A stretch of DNA of 64,000 nt from Haemonchus contortus (GCA_000469685.2 LS997563.1:36930468-36994467), one strand, 5' to 3'. Shown: positions 31,323-43,877, numbered from the stretch's first letter. The notes: generated by a model not told the origin, from the letters alone. Numbers and translations are program-made.

Positions 31323-33190
31323 AAAATTTGCCAGACCTTTCCTACCCAGACTTCCTTCATCTAGCAAACCTCAGGGCAGCAGCAAGTTCCACTGAGAAGA
31401 GCAGTTTCGGCGTAACTGTCATATTGAGGTGGGTGCACAAACATGAATGCCCAAATGAAAAGAGGCTCCTCATAACTTTTGAAAAGGTCAAAATGAAATA
31501 TTGGCTACAATTCCAACATTTGATTGTTGCAGGTTTCCAGCTACTTTGTGTTACACTCCTTGCTAAGTACCTTTTGAAGTTGACCGTTTTTCGTTTTGTC
31601 ATTCATTCATGTACTTCTGAAGCTAACGAACAAATTTGGCCCTGTCAAAATTGAAGGGCGCCTATGAGCACTTCGAAGAAATGCCCTTATGACCATACCA
31701 GTTCTAGTGATCTTGTATACAACTTCTTTGAAAAAGAAAAATTCACTGCAACCACCGCTTCCGTCCCATGAGTGTTTCAAGCCATGGTATTCTCCAGCTC
31801 AATCAACTCCAGCTAGTTGGTGGCATGGCAGCGGTAGTGATCATAGACCATTGAAGACTTTTTAGGCTTGTTAATTTTTTCTCCTGCAAATGAGTAAATA
31901 AAATTAATGAGAAATTAAGCTCGGCACAACCTCAGGCTCAACTCATCGCTCTTGCCGACTGTCGTTCAAACTCTCAAACTTCGGTAACTAAACTTTTATA
32001 TGTATTAGCGAGAACAAAACTAACTTCCTGCGGTGAAAAACTGCAAACGCCACGGAAAAAGGGAAAAATCACCTTCTTAGAAGGCAAGACGAAAGGGAAA
32101 AACCCTTCTCCGATTTATTTCACGAAGAAAGACGAAGGCGTATTTTAAGGCAAAGATAAAGAAGAAAAAAGTACGATTTCAGTTAAGTTCGCTTGTTTTT
32201 TTATACAGAATCCCTGCCCATAGAGACATTCCGTGATGAGCAACATTCGCGTTGCCGGATTATGGAAAATCCTGCTTGTTTTCAATATAGTTCAGCTCTG
32301 AAACATCTGAGGAATCGTGATCCTTCCGCGATGATCCTGAATTGCAGCTGAAAAGGTTGGAAGCGTCCATCACACTGCAGTCCTCCTTTATCTCTGACTT
32401 ACGACAGCTTTCTTAATTCAATATAATATGACGAAGAGTGAGGCTAGCTGACTATTTAGCTGTTGAATAAAGGGGAACAAAATGGAGCAGCTCTGTCTTC
32501 TGAAAACACCGGAAACTAGCTTCCTACAAAAGTTACATGCAGATTCAATCAGCACACCTCACTCAACCACTTACCATCTATTGAGCACAAGCCACTGCTT
32601 GGCTCACCGTCCATACATTTGAGAATAATGAGTTCTCCCTCTGTTAGGCAAACCCCAAAAGGTTTTGAGAGTAGCATAGGTTCATTGATCTATTAGTTCG
32701 TGAGCTGAATCCTCAGTAATAAGTAGTATAGTAAGTTTGTGGCTGGGAACGGTGTAAATCCCTACTATGTCATTGCCATAGTGGTCATAGCGTCGAAACT
32801 AACATAACTTACTCTGGTGGCCTCTGTTCGTCATTTCGTAACAAATCCTATTATACCGTGAAAAAGGAAAAATCCCGAAAATTCAACCTGAGATCTTAGC
32901 GCTCATAGTGGTATAGGTAAGGATTTCGCAACCCTCTCTTCCGTGTCTTTTTCAAGCTCAACTAGTGTTTATATCGAACTGTTCATTCCCCCTGTGGCTA
33001 TGAGGTGAAACACCTCTGCGCCCTTACAGTGAGCCGAACTTCTTGTCGTCCAGGGCCGTTCCTCGCTAGAGCCACAGTAATGTTTCTGATCTTGATGGAA
33101 GTAATATATACGACGTATCTGCTTGATTCTAGAATTACCGGTTAATTTAAAGCTTGATTTGTCATCATGTCTTTTGCAGATCTCAACTAC
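31323..33190. other. No gene recognised; contains a second SL1-like word
   Basis: A 108-codon frame at 31328-31654 is opposed by another on the minus strand and shows no motif. The SL1-like word at 31973-31994 (minus) is listed separately. I saw no other feature. Confidence 0.4.
31973..31994 (-). other. Second SL1-like sequence
   Basis: Read on the minus strand, these 22 bases match SL1 at 19 positions, including the terminal AAGTTTGAG. No GT donor follows (AGTTTGAACG instead), so it is not an SL RNA gene. The match is weaker than at 25075, and no recognisable retroposed gene follows it. Confidence 0.35.
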
Positions 33191-33893
33191 TTAAAGGCAC
33201 TATTCACAAAAAAGTTAGGATACCCTTTTTTGACGGGAATTTATAGAACTACTCTAGAATAAAGCGATAACAACCAAAAAAGCGCAAAAAACGATGAACA
33301 AAAAGAATTACAAAGGGTCAAAAAAAGAGCTGGAAAGGGGGGTAGGACGAATTTCATATTGAAAAACTGCGGTTAGGGAGTGTTTGAGCGAGAATGCACG
33401 AAGGCGACGCAATGTCCGCAATACAGACAACACATCGAAATTAACGGAGTTTCTAAAATGAAAAAACATTTGCATGCAATAATCTACACAAAATATGTTA
33501 AAATCTTCAATAAACTTACGAGAATAGTTAAAGAATGCTACTGTAAAAAATTAATAACAAAAAAAAACAAACGATAGGCGAATAAAAGAAATAACAGCCG
33601 AATACTAGCTCCTGTACGAGGCGGTCGACCAGCTGATCATTCCTGGCAATTTGCCAATCTGCGTATCGATTTTTCACCAACTTCGCTCCAGTGCGAATAT
33701 GGTGAAAGACAACTTGAACTCGTAGTCAACCTAGCGAGGGCGGAGGCATCCCGTCCCCCAAAGTTCCTGCCCTTATTGTGCCCTATCCAGCCGTTTTCCG
33801 ACCTAATTCCTTGACAAATGGTATCAGAGGGGGCTTCGTTCTCAAACCATGTGCAAATCTCCGAAACCATTTTTTCGTGAACAGTGCCTTTAA
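33191..33893. mobile_element. TIR element, AAGGCAC family, long copy with TTAA ends
   Basis: The left end TTAAAGGCAC and the right end GTGCCTTTAA are perfect inverted copies. Farther in, TATTCAC on the left and GTGAACA on the right continue the repeat. The inner left part has AGGATACCC followed by TTTTTTGACG, as in the copies at 34541 and 62657; the inner right part has GCCCTATCCAGCCGTTTTCC, as in 62657. The interior A/T-rich stretch (33250-33600) is specific to this copy. No transposase frame is seen. Confidence 0.7.
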
Positions 33894-34540
33894 GCAGATA
33901 TTACGCTTTATTAATATAACCCTCAAACATGTTTAGCTCACATGTACTATTACCTATCATATTAGATCTCAGACGCTTAAAGCTCGACTAGAATTGAACT
34001 CTGAGCATTGCATCTAGAGGGGAAGGGAGAGAGGGAGCGATTGTGCACGTCAAAATTTGAACAAATTACATTGTTTATCGTTTTCTAATGAAGTAATTTG
34101 TGGCAGTATTCCCGTGGCCGCAAAAATCACACGGTTGATTTTTGACAGGTGCTGTGTAGCCTCAAATTGCAAAAGCTATAGGATTCGACCGCTGAGCAGC
34201 CCGGAATACTGTCTCAAACATTGCCTCGAGTGTTCTATGGTGGCCGAATATTATCTATTAATCATAGGAAACACCTAATATCTGGGAGTTTTGCTCCCGA
34301 TTCCATCTATGATGCATATTTGTCTGAGAATAGTATTATCCCAAACGTAATCCGCCTAATTATGTTATCGATCGTACTCATACTTTATCAAAACTCATTG
34401 AATTCTTCCAGCTAAGTGAATGGTCTTGAGATCAGCGTCCAAAACACCTACGGTGGTATACATCGTATCTTAAACGGCTGTTGCAACCTAAATATGTACA
34501 ATGCTACCCTTTTTTCGTGAGAAATAGAAATGTTTTCTAC
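33894..34540. other. No gene recognised
   Basis: Two overlapping plus-strand frames of about 70 codons (34057-34415) show no motif. Confidence 0.45.
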
Positions 34541-35027
34541 GAAGGCACAGTTCACGATAATTTGAGGTACCTTTTTCAAGACGAAAGCGGAAGTACTGTT
34601 TGGGAATTGTGCATCGGGGTAAAAGAATTGAGAAAATCGTCGATTTCGGGCAAAGAGCTGACTACATCAAGCCAAAACTATCCATATTGCCTTTCCCTAT
34701 CGCTGCTGTTAATGACAAGTTGCTTGAACTTCCTATATGGATTCTCTGATGAATGGTACAGCCTTTACAATACCGGTAAAGGTCGTCCAAGGATCACACC
34801 CAAATAGATGAACTCACATTTGCTCTCTATCGCTTCAGCACTGGCCTATTTATTAATATATTTTTTTAAACTATTTTCACGCCTCTCACCAATCTTTGAG
34901 CCTTCATAACGCCCTATCGTTGGCGGTTTGGCGAATTGAGAGCGCCAGATAGCGTATGAATACGAGGGTACCTCGAATTCATCCTATGCTGCATCTCATA
35001 AAAGATTTTTACCGTGAACTGTGCCTT
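34541..35027. mobile_element. TIR element, AAGGCAC family, about 490 bp
   Basis: The left end GAAGGCACAGTTCACGATAA and the right end, which in reverse reads GAAGGCACAGTTCACGGTAA, differ by one base in the first 20. The interior aligns with 62657-63152 (for example GAGCTGACTACATCAAGCC and GAGCCTTCATAACGCCCTATC). The 108-codon frame inside is not similar to any transposase I know, so this looks non-autonomous. Confidence 0.8.
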
Positions 35028-37470
35028 CAAAATCAACTGTAAGACGTGAAAATAGTTTTGAAAAAAAACATGTATTCATAAATAGACCAGTGCTGAGGCG
35101 ATAGAGAGCAAAGGACAGCAAAGGAGTACACCTAATTCGTTCACTCATGAATAAAAAAGTTTTAGAAAAGCCGGTTTGATGCAGAATGTGTGGGAACAGT
35201 TGTGCTGTGCATTATGCTGGAACATAAAGGTCACTGAATTTGCAAGTGAAAACAATTCAATCTGTCCGTATTCCACATTAAATCGAAGCGTTATCCTAAA
35301 TAATGCATGGCACTTTTTAAAAAATGGTGTAGTACAAAATTTTGGCCAAGAATTCTTTTATAACGAACGTGAAAGAAAACCCTTTCCAATGCCATTCCGT
35401 AGAAGTGGTCAATGGAATTGTCTTCACTACTCCAGTCAAAATTCTTCTCTCTTACCGAATCCATCGTGAATTTTTCTCATGGTGAATCTTTTATTCAATT
35501 TACATTCTGAAAAACTCCTCTGTTCCCCACGCATTATTAAAAATAAATCACCCATCGACCGACTGCTGACCACTAACATTTTCTCCATTTCAGGCAAAAT
35601 AGTTATAGTCAGCAAAAGACCGCCGATTCAGCTGCCCGTTAAAAAAGTGTTCCAAAACACCGAATGAGCTTTCTTTCGAGTGCTCCAAATGCAGTGGTTT
35701 TAGCCTGATCCCGTTTAGAAGAACTTGTCGATTGTTATGATTTTCCCTCGTCGCCCATATAGGATTTCTTCAACCCACACACAATTTAAAAAACTTCAAG
35801 CTCAATGAGTTCAGTGGGTACCACCTTGTGGTGCTCTTGTTATGTAGCTAACATCGGTTATCATCCCCTGTCACGAACCACCAACATCTGCATCTTCCAT
35901 CTTGAAATTGATTTTGAAAATTTTAGTGTTAAGGAGCGCTGTCAAGAAATTCATGAATTTCACCTGCAAAGGTAATACAGCCGTTTGAAAAAAAAAGAAA
36001 GAATTACATATTGTGTAACTGTTCTGTAACACTTCTCGTTTTTTTCTTGAGATTGAACGGGGCGAATCATAACACCTTTTTCTAAATCCCGCATCCCCTG
36101 AAGCTATCACTCAAACCATCTTGAGTTGAAAAGCGTATCAGGTTTTCTTTCAGTGAACAAAGTGTTAAACATAGCATAACTGATGATCTTACAGCGACGA
36201 ATCCAAATTGTTACACACACATTCGAGAATCATAAAACACCCGATCGAAAACGGTGAATAGCGAGGAGGTTTTTTTCGCCTTCATGGCCTATAAATCAAC
36301 AACCGGATCAGTCAATACTTCTAAAGTTTCCAACAATTCGTCAAAAATCTTGCGAGAATGAGTAATAATGCTGATTCAGTCGGAGGATTCGTCTTCAGAA
36401 TGAGTTTAACTCCCGTTAATAAAACTTCTCTACAACAGGCAGTTTTGGCCGGACCGAATCATGATGTAAGACGTATTTATCATTAGCTTATAGCAACATT
36501 TGGGAACGGAAGCACAGTTTCTCAAAGAAAAACGGAACGTTGCTGCGTTATATCCAATGAACGCACAGTTCTATCCGCTTTCATAGAAAAAAGAAATTCC
36601 GCTCTACTGGGCACGAATGAGATCACGGATTTCAGAAAACTCACAAAAAGTTGCGAAAGTAGGTGGCCGAGGAGGAGAAGGTGGGCGGATCACTGATGAA
36701 TGCGGTACTTCATAGCCCCTAGCGATCTATTATTTTCAAATGGTCAACCGTAAGGTAGTGGAACATGGCCCCACTCGTGGAAAACAACTTCATCACCATG
36801 GTGAATCGCGGGACACCGTAATTTTGGATTGAAGCAAGACCTACCTCTCATAGAATTTGTGGATTTTGGCAACCTGATAAAAATTTATCCGCTTACAACA
36901 GCCCTCGGAGAATCTGAAGAAAGCGATTCTGAAAAAAAAAAGTCAACCTAATAAGAAATATTTACAAACCTCTCGAAGAGTTCAAGACAGCAATAAACTC
37001 AGTAATATAATTATGCCGAGGTTCATAGAAAGCCGTACATGGAGATAACAATCAAATATGGAACGGAACAAGTCCATGCTTCAAAGTATCACCGAGTCTA
37101 TATCGATGTGCTTCAAAAAATGCCTTTTTTTGCCTTGGACTGATCGCCTACCATTCCGTATAGTGGAACGCAATCTTTATTCCCCGATACAATTCCCGCC
37201 AACTAACATATCATATCCGATTAAAATTTTATGCGAATGGTAATCAATTTTGAAAACTAGTTTTCACCTTTCCTTGGAATTTCCAGCTTTCCTTGGTAGC
37301 TTCCAACCACCAGAATAATGCTGCAATGTTGCCATGACGAAAAAATATCACCCGCCCAATCCTAAAAGCAGAACCCTTGACCTCGTAAAACCTGCTTCCC
37401 GAAGGCGTTGTAAAAAAAAGTTGTCAAATGTCGTCGGAGTGCCTCTGAAATCTGTTTTCTCGGACTCCTA
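35028..37470. other. No gene recognised
   Basis: AT-rich sequence with short open frames. A fragment GTAGCTAACATCGGTTATCATCCCCTGTCACG at 35843-35874 recalls the TATCAG repeat family, as a trace only. Confidence 0.45.
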
Positions 37471-37510
37471 AAGGCACAGTTTACGATGATGTGGGTTCTG
37501 AGATATCCCC
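37471..37510 (+). repeat. Lone left end of the AAGGCAC TIR family
   Basis: AAGGCACAGTTTACGATGATG matches the family terminus, and GAGATATCCCCCTGAGA follows where the other copies have GAGGTA. No right end was found within several hundred bases, so the element is truncated. Confidence 0.5.
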
Positions 37511-38983
37511 CTGAGAATGAATCGGACAAGTACAATAAAGTTGTGGATACGCGTCATTTACAAGGGTAACCCATGTAGCAGATTCGAACAACTATGTAGT
37601 CGTGGCCTATGGTGATCTTGGAAGGCAGTTTTAAGCTTTATCTATTCAGTGTAGTCAGCTCCTTGCGTAATTGCAACAAATGATTTCTCATCCAAATACC
37701 CATTATATGGCATTTCCGTCATGGTCGTCCAAGCTCTATTTTCACTACTTTTGAGTTGCCTTTTTAACGAAATCAATTCTTTTCTCTCAAAATCAGCGAG
37801 TTTTCTCATTTCTTTCGCCACAGGTGCACTACGCTCTATTCGCTGTCTTTATAGAAACATAAACAAATCAAATGTATAGTATATAGATTTGTTGGTATAT
37901 AGAATAATGGGGTTCTGTCGATAGGGTTTTAGTTGCGAAATCATACAAAAGTGACCTGCTTCATAGTTTCGTTCATGATTTCACGATTTGCACCTTTCTC
38001 GTCCATCTGGACAGTAAAATCATTTGCACTGCTCATGTCCGAACTTTTGATGTTCCACTAAAAAACAACTTATCATGTTTTTTTTAAATTGATCTCTGAC
38101 AATCTTTGGCCTCACTGTGGGTGAATGGTATTAATGAGATCGTCATCCCAAAACTGGCAATCGTGTACTCAAAAGCAAAATCGGGGAGTTGTATGCTAAA
38201 GAAAAAGCGACGTCTACTAGACCATCTAACGGAAGCATTCTGTTTTATGGTTCTTGAATGGGAGTCTTGACTCGTCTGTCGCTTTTTAATAGGTATATAG
38301 TATACCGTTGTATGCGCTACGACTCTTTCGTGAGAAAAGGGGGGGGGGGGGGGGAGCTTCCTCATTCCAGTGGATTCTGCCGAAACGTTGTAGTAACGGA
38401 ACAAATATGAGCTACATTCTAAATGAACTGAGCTAAACTGACCTAAAATAGGCGCCCTAAGGCACGTAGAAATTCCTTATGTGACAAGGTTCTAGTAGTA
38501 ACAAGAGATAGTGATGCGATTATCGATTATTTCCCTTCTGGACAGCCTTTAATGGCACCAACAGCATCTGCTTTGCTGACTAGAACTTTTTGTGGAGCTC
38601 AAAATTTATGACTGCTGGACTATCGTGAAGTATCGCGGCTGATAGTAAAGGTAGAAGCTAAATCTATAAATCTAATCTAAAGCTCGTGCTAAAAAGGCAT
38701 AGTCAGTCATTCGAGGGTGACCTTGTAAAGCAATAAGTGTGCTTAAGACCTGCCTCATGAATCAAGTTAAAGCGGAACGGAAAGGGATCATGAATAAAGT
38801 AAAAGCGGAACGGAGTGTTAGAAGATATCCTTCGGAAGATTTTGCTTTGATCATTTTGTGCTAGGGGGATAACTCAAAAGAAAGGTTTCTAATGGTGACA
38901 AATCGTGAGCAATCTGAGTTTCCAGAAGGTCTCTCAGGATCCTCAATCACTTGTATCACCTGTCCCGTTGATCATCGACTTCC
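37511..38983. other. No gene recognised; includes a G16 tract
   Basis: A run of 16 G lies at 38339-38354. A frame of 106 codons on the minus strand (38084-38404) reads through the tract and has no motif. Confidence 0.45.
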
Positions 38984-39310
38984 TCAGGGCGCCCTCTCCA
39001 TTCCCCTGTCACACGCCAGAGTGGTCCAGTGAATCGTCCTCGCTTCAGGGACACGAGGATCAACATCCCTTTCGTTCAAAGCTGTCGTGAAGAAGTCTGA
39101 CCATCTCGTTGGCGGCCTTCCTGGAGTTCGTTTGATGCCCCGAGGCCCCATCCAGTCAGTAACTGCCCTGGTCCAATGGTCATCACTATGTAACATAACG
39201 TGTCCGGCCCACCTGATCTTCGATTTCTTGCCGTAGCTCTCATCTCTCAATAGCCCGGTGTTTTTGCTAATGTTCTGCAACGCTACTGGAAACCAATTCA
39301 GTACAATAAT
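38984..39310 (-). pseudogene. RTE-type LINE, 3' end of ORF2
   Basis: The minus-strand frame contains [12 protein letters not shown] (about 39225-39190), then [20 protein letters not shown] and PTRWSDFF (about 39165-39086), and finally [18 protein letters not shown] ... R-x-x-G-R-P-x-x-R-W-x-D-F-F is the typical carboxy end of the RTE clade reverse transcriptase protein. Only this end is present, as expected for the 5' truncation common in LINE copies. The frame is open for over 100 codons, so the copy may be fairly young, but it lacks the endonuclease and palm domains. Confidence 0.8.
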
Positions 39311-42300
39311 GAAGGACATAACAGGTTCATGATTGCAGAATCATCCTCGCGTTAATCTGCTTATCCCAGTAAGCCGCAAACTCGTCTTTCGTTTCATACA
39401 TAAGGGCCCGGAATTCTCTCGAAGGGGAGGGGGGGGGGGGGGGGGGAGGCTATATAGGGGCTTGGAATTCTTCCGAGATAAGTCTCCCATGTATGGACGA
39501 TTGGCTTTCACGACAGCTGCCAACGCCCTCAATTTTACGAAATGCTCAGGTACTATACTAGTAAATGTTTGCATGCTTTATATTAAACTCTGGATGAGGT
39601 TGTTGTCAAAAGATGGAGCTTCTGAAAAAAACTGATACTGGATGAGTGCAATGTGTCCTTCTGGAAAGAAAATCTGAGTATGTGACCCATTTGAAAACGA
39701 GCTGTTTCTAGGAGCTCCGAGGGCCACGGTTCGATAGAAGCTCTGATAAGAAATAAAACAACGGCGCTCATAGGCAGACAGTATTGTTCGAATTATCTTT
39801 AAGTAGTGGCACTGCCGAGAAATAGCAACTCGTCCTGACTTTTATCCTATAGAATCCCCAACTCGGCGTCAGAACTGCCCGATCCTGTTCTGTAGGCCGA
39901 TGTACGATTATTTCTTTTTCCTCTTTCGAGTTGAAGTCCACTACGGGTGAAGGGATTAGTCATCAACAGCCCTTCACTAATTCTCTGTTCCGGTGTGAAT
40001 TACCTTCCCTACTAGAAACGGCAGCTCTCACTTCACCTACCTGCCAAGATAAGCCTTTCAGATCGGCCCTCACCACTCACACGAGTGTTACTACTAGTAA
40101 TGGTCATTGAATGCTTGCAACTGGTTGCCCTCAGTTCACTCTCCTGGGTCATTTAGAAGTTACGGACTTCGTGGTTTTATCGTAATCCGAATGACAAAAG
40201 TTCCTGGATTGGGAAAATCTGGGTACCTATATTATGGGCACTCTCATGCAGTAAGCAGGATTCAGGTTTGACTTGCAGATGAACTTGTTCAGGAAGAAAT
40301 CTCCGGTGTCCAGAAAAAGGAACAGGACCTACTGGCATATCAGAATTGGGCTCAGAATTTTTGTCAATAACCTCATTCCTCATAGCTCTGACATCCTATT
40401 TTCCCAGAACGATCATTCGGCGTTTTTGATTACTTCGAGCAAAACAGTCCGCAGGCAGAAAGATCTAGCCTTGGAGCCCCATTAGTTTTGTCCCTGCAGC
40501 CGTTTTCATGCTTTGACTATGACCGAGCATAGATTGTCGCTCCGATATTACGCGATAGTCCTTTGTCTAGCCTTATTTTAAAGTCTGGCGTTCTCAAGAA
40601 ATGTTGTCGCAGCCGTCCTGTTTCGGCAGCCGCCTATCAGACGACCTTGTCACTTTCACTTCGCCCATTCAAAATTTGTCATTCACGCGAAAAAGAATCA
40701 ACACATCAGAAAATCCCCATAATCGACTCAACAAAGTGCATCGAATGCTATTCCCAAGCCGAATGACAGCCAGCGCTCGTCCAGCAACCAGCTTCTGCGA
40801 GAAATTGGCTGGCTTTACATTAGAAGAACAAAGATTGATACCCCAAAACATATCGATTGACTGTATAAGATCCTCAACTCAAATGTTGTTTGACCTCTTC
40901 ACTTTACGCCGACCAGATCTTTCATCCTGCACTCGTTCGCATCGCCCACAAAAACGACGGAAAATGGGGTCTTCCAAAAAAAGAGGCTACCGGCACTGTG
41001 TATTCGCAGGGACCGCCGCCAGACCGCTCGCCAACTTGACCGTTCGTTCCGGTTGACGTTCTCGATTAGTGATGATGATGATGGTCGTACGGGGTCACTG
41101 AACGGGTATACTTGAATTCACTAATGCTACGGCTTAGCTATAAGCTGATGGAACTTGAATTTTCATAGGTTCGCGGAACTATGCCCCGCTGTTGCCGACC
41201 AGCGTCAACCGTACTAGATATCTGATCGGAGAATCGATATAGGGGACTACACACTCAGTTCCCAGCGGTTCTATGGGAGTTTTTCGTACCCTATCATAGC
41301 AGAAGGGCAATTACTCAGAATACTTTCAGTACACGCAAGTGTTGCGTGACAACTTTCCCAAACATGGATCTTATGTAAACAAAACAAGTGTAGATCGATA
41401 TAATCGATGTGAGCGACTAGAGACGGCGATGGAACTGAAATCGGTTCGCAAGACTGCCTGAGCGGATTTCTTAGGTAAACTATTCAAAGTGCCGTCGGAC
41501 GCTTAGTTTCAACTAGGCAGGCAGGGCTACTTTAAACGAGTCGGCGTTTCAATGTAGTGTCGTAGCCGTCGTACGACAACGAAAAAACCCCTAGGACAGG
41601 CCGATGGTACTAGCTGATTGTCCTGTCCAACAGCATCCAATCGTAATCTAGACTGGGTGCCTCCGATAGACATGACGAGGCCGCTTGGGCACGAAAAAAA
41701 CCTGCATTCTCATCCTCGGAAGTGTCCTCTTTTAGTCGTCACACGACATTGGTATCGGAAGAATCAGTGAGGTATCCCTTTTTATGCTGACAAAAGGGCC
41801 CATGGTAGGGCAAATCCGACCCCAATTCCATTTGAATGTATGTTAAGAGATCTGTACTAGTAGTTAACCAGTACAAATCTCTTGACATCAACCTACTTAG
41901 CTGTATCACCACATACACAACACCTTAGAATTCCCTCAGGGTAGAGCTAATAAGTCTACTCGGGTATATGAATCCCGTAGTGACGGGAAATTTGAGCAGT
42001 TCCTCCCTGGCCGACTAGTTTTTTTTTTCGATACCAACGATTACCTGACCTATCCGGGAGAGTACATGCGTCTAGGTAAAGTACCTGTTGAGAGTATTCG
42101 GAGTTGTCATACGACGTCGTGAAAGTTACAAAGAAAAATCAACTAATGGAAGTATGTGGGATGGAAGGAGCGCAAAGCATTTCATATGCCGAGCGGGCTG
42201 TATATGGGTCTTCCAATAGATTAGCAGTCTTTACGAAGCAGGATAAGATTTCTTCTTCATCGTATCACAACCCGAAGCCGTCATCATCTGAGCTTCATTT

Positions 42301-42698
42301 GCTACATCCTGTGGCGATACGATTCTAAGACCGGACAAATCGGCCTATTAGACAAGTGTGTCTAGCCGTTTACGAGCACGCGATGATGAGGGGTTGATTT
42401 GTGGAGCGTCTATTCCCAAGGTGAAAAAACCATCGCGCACCACACTGTCAATGTTAACATTTCCAGACGTTACCTAGTACAAGCAATAGTCATTCGCGCT
42501 ACGGCGAGAACTTATCACGATTTGAGTTTTGCCCGACGCCCAAGTTGTCGACCACTGATTAGCCAGTGGCTTGGCGGCGGTCATAGTATGCAAATCAGAA
42601 TGCGGTCATGTTGTAAGGGACTGTTATCTGTGAATCCCTCTATGTACTTTCGAATGAGATTAGGCGGTTAGGTAATAAGTCCCTAGAAACCCGCACGC
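39311..42698. other. No gene recognised; includes a G18 tract
   Basis: A run of 18 G lies at 39429-39446. The longest frame (40601-41056, 151 codons, plus) is rich in Ser, Arg and Thr, lacks a signal peptide or domain, and is not framed by splice sites; I treat it as chance. The stretch 41060-42690 holds nothing I can identify. Confidence 0.4.
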
Positions 42699-42747
42699 GG
42701 ACCGGTAAACCGATGGGAGAGGCGGGACCGCGGATCGCTATAAAAGC
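42699..42747 (+). promoter_or_regulatory. Core promoter of collagen 2: conserved block plus TATA box
   Basis: GGACCGGTAAACCGATG (42699-42715) is identical to the block before collagen 3 and is followed by a G-rich stretch with GGCGGG. CTATAAAAGC begins at 42738, 37 bases before the ATG. The same three items with the same spacing (39 versus 40 bases from block to TATA, 37 from TATA to ATG) occur upstream of collagen 3. Confidence 0.75.
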
Positions 42748-42774
42748 TGCTAGGGGCATTTTGATGCTATCGGT

Positions 42775-43809
42775 ATGTATCCCTCCGATAGCGGCGACGA
42801 CAAGAAGCTATGGCTCGAGGCGGAAAGCCTCCGACGCATAGCCTTTTTCGGCATTTGTATCAGGTATCCATATACCCTTACCAAGCAATTTTGTTACAAT
42901 GTTTACTCTTGAGAATTTTCGTTTTATTACTATTCGAGTTAAGAATCCGTTTTCAGTACCGTCGCAACTCTTACTGCTATCGTTGCTATTCCTTCCCTGT
43001 ACAACTACATGCAGCACGTCCAATCATCCCTCCAAACTGAAGTCGAGTTCTGTAAACATCGAACAAATGGACTTTTCGATCAATACGAGCGCATGCAAAG
43101 GATCAAGGGAGTTCGAGGGGGGATCGTGAAGCGTCAAGCCGGATACGAGGCTCCTAGCGAGTACAAAGGTCCCACTGATGCTGGAGTTCAAGCTGACACT
43201 GTTCAGCAAGCCTCTACTTGCTGCAGCTGTAAATCAGGACTTGCTGGACCTCCTGGTCCACCAGGTCTTGACGGTCCAGATGGAAAGGATGGCCAACCAG
43301 GAGCAAATGGAGAGCCCGGTGCTGACGCTGAACCCGATGCAGTCCCTACAGCTGATGACTTCTGCTTCGATTGTCCAGCTGGTCCACCTGGACCACCAGG
43401 AAATCCAGGACCCAAAGGACCTCCAGGAAATCCAGGTGCTGATGGACAACCCGGACCCGATGGACAACCAGGACAGCCTGGACCTCCTGGGCCACAGGGA
43501 CCTCCTGGTGCTGATGGAGAGCCAGGTCAACCTGGTGAGCAAGGAGCACCTGGAATCGTCGAAGAGGTTGCAGTTCCAGATGGACCAGCTGGACCTCCAG
43601 GACCTCCCGGACCTCCTGGGCCTGATGGGCAGCCTGGTGCGCCTGGTCAACCCGGACAGGATGGACCTCAGGGACCACCCGGAGATCCAGGACGGGATGG
43701 AGCACCAGGAAACCCAGGAGCTCCAGGAGAACAAGGTCCTCTCGGAGAAACGGGAGCCGGCGGTGGTTGCGATCACTGTCCTCCTCCAAGAACTGCTCCT
43801 GGATATTAA
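42775..43809 (+). CDS. Cuticle collagen, 313 aa, two exons
   Basis: This is a secreted structural collagen of the cuticle. Exon 1 is 42775-42863, the intron 42864-42956 (93 bp, GT...TTTTCAG), and exon 2 42957-43809; the intron splits the AGT codon for Ser30. Residues 19-50 hold LRRIAFFG and the hydrophobic N-terminal domain. [14 protein letters not shown] (60-73) continues it, and VKRQ at 87-90 is a probable processing site. Cysteines at 118, 119 and 121 precede the first Gly-X-Y block; CFDC (166-169) separates it from the second, which is broken once by [11 protein letters not shown]. The end is CDHC (301-304) and PPPRTAPGY. The start was chosen because it lies 37 bases after the TATA box, as in collagen 3; an upstream ATG at 42764 is out of frame. 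AATAAA lies at 43872. The paralogue is at 59178. Confidence 0.95.
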
Positions 43810-43871
43810 TTTGGCAGGAGTGTTCACTTGTATTTCTGTATTCATTGTTCTCACAAATACGACCTCATCAA

Positions 43872-43877
43872 AATAAA
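43872..43877 (+). terminator. Polyadenylation signal of collagen 2
   Basis: AATAAA lies 63 bases after the stop codon, followed by a T-rich run at 43892-43900, a normal nematode 3' end. Confidence 0.7.

Noticed and set aside
40601..41056. 151-codon plus-strand frame
   Set aside because: No signal peptide, domain, splice support or conservation clue; composition fits random sequence.
43178..43876. Frames of 147-232 codons overlapping collagens 2 and 3 in other phases and on the other strand
   Set aside because: They are by-products of the repetitive collagen codons, with Leu-, Asp- or Ser/Arg-rich low-complexity translations.
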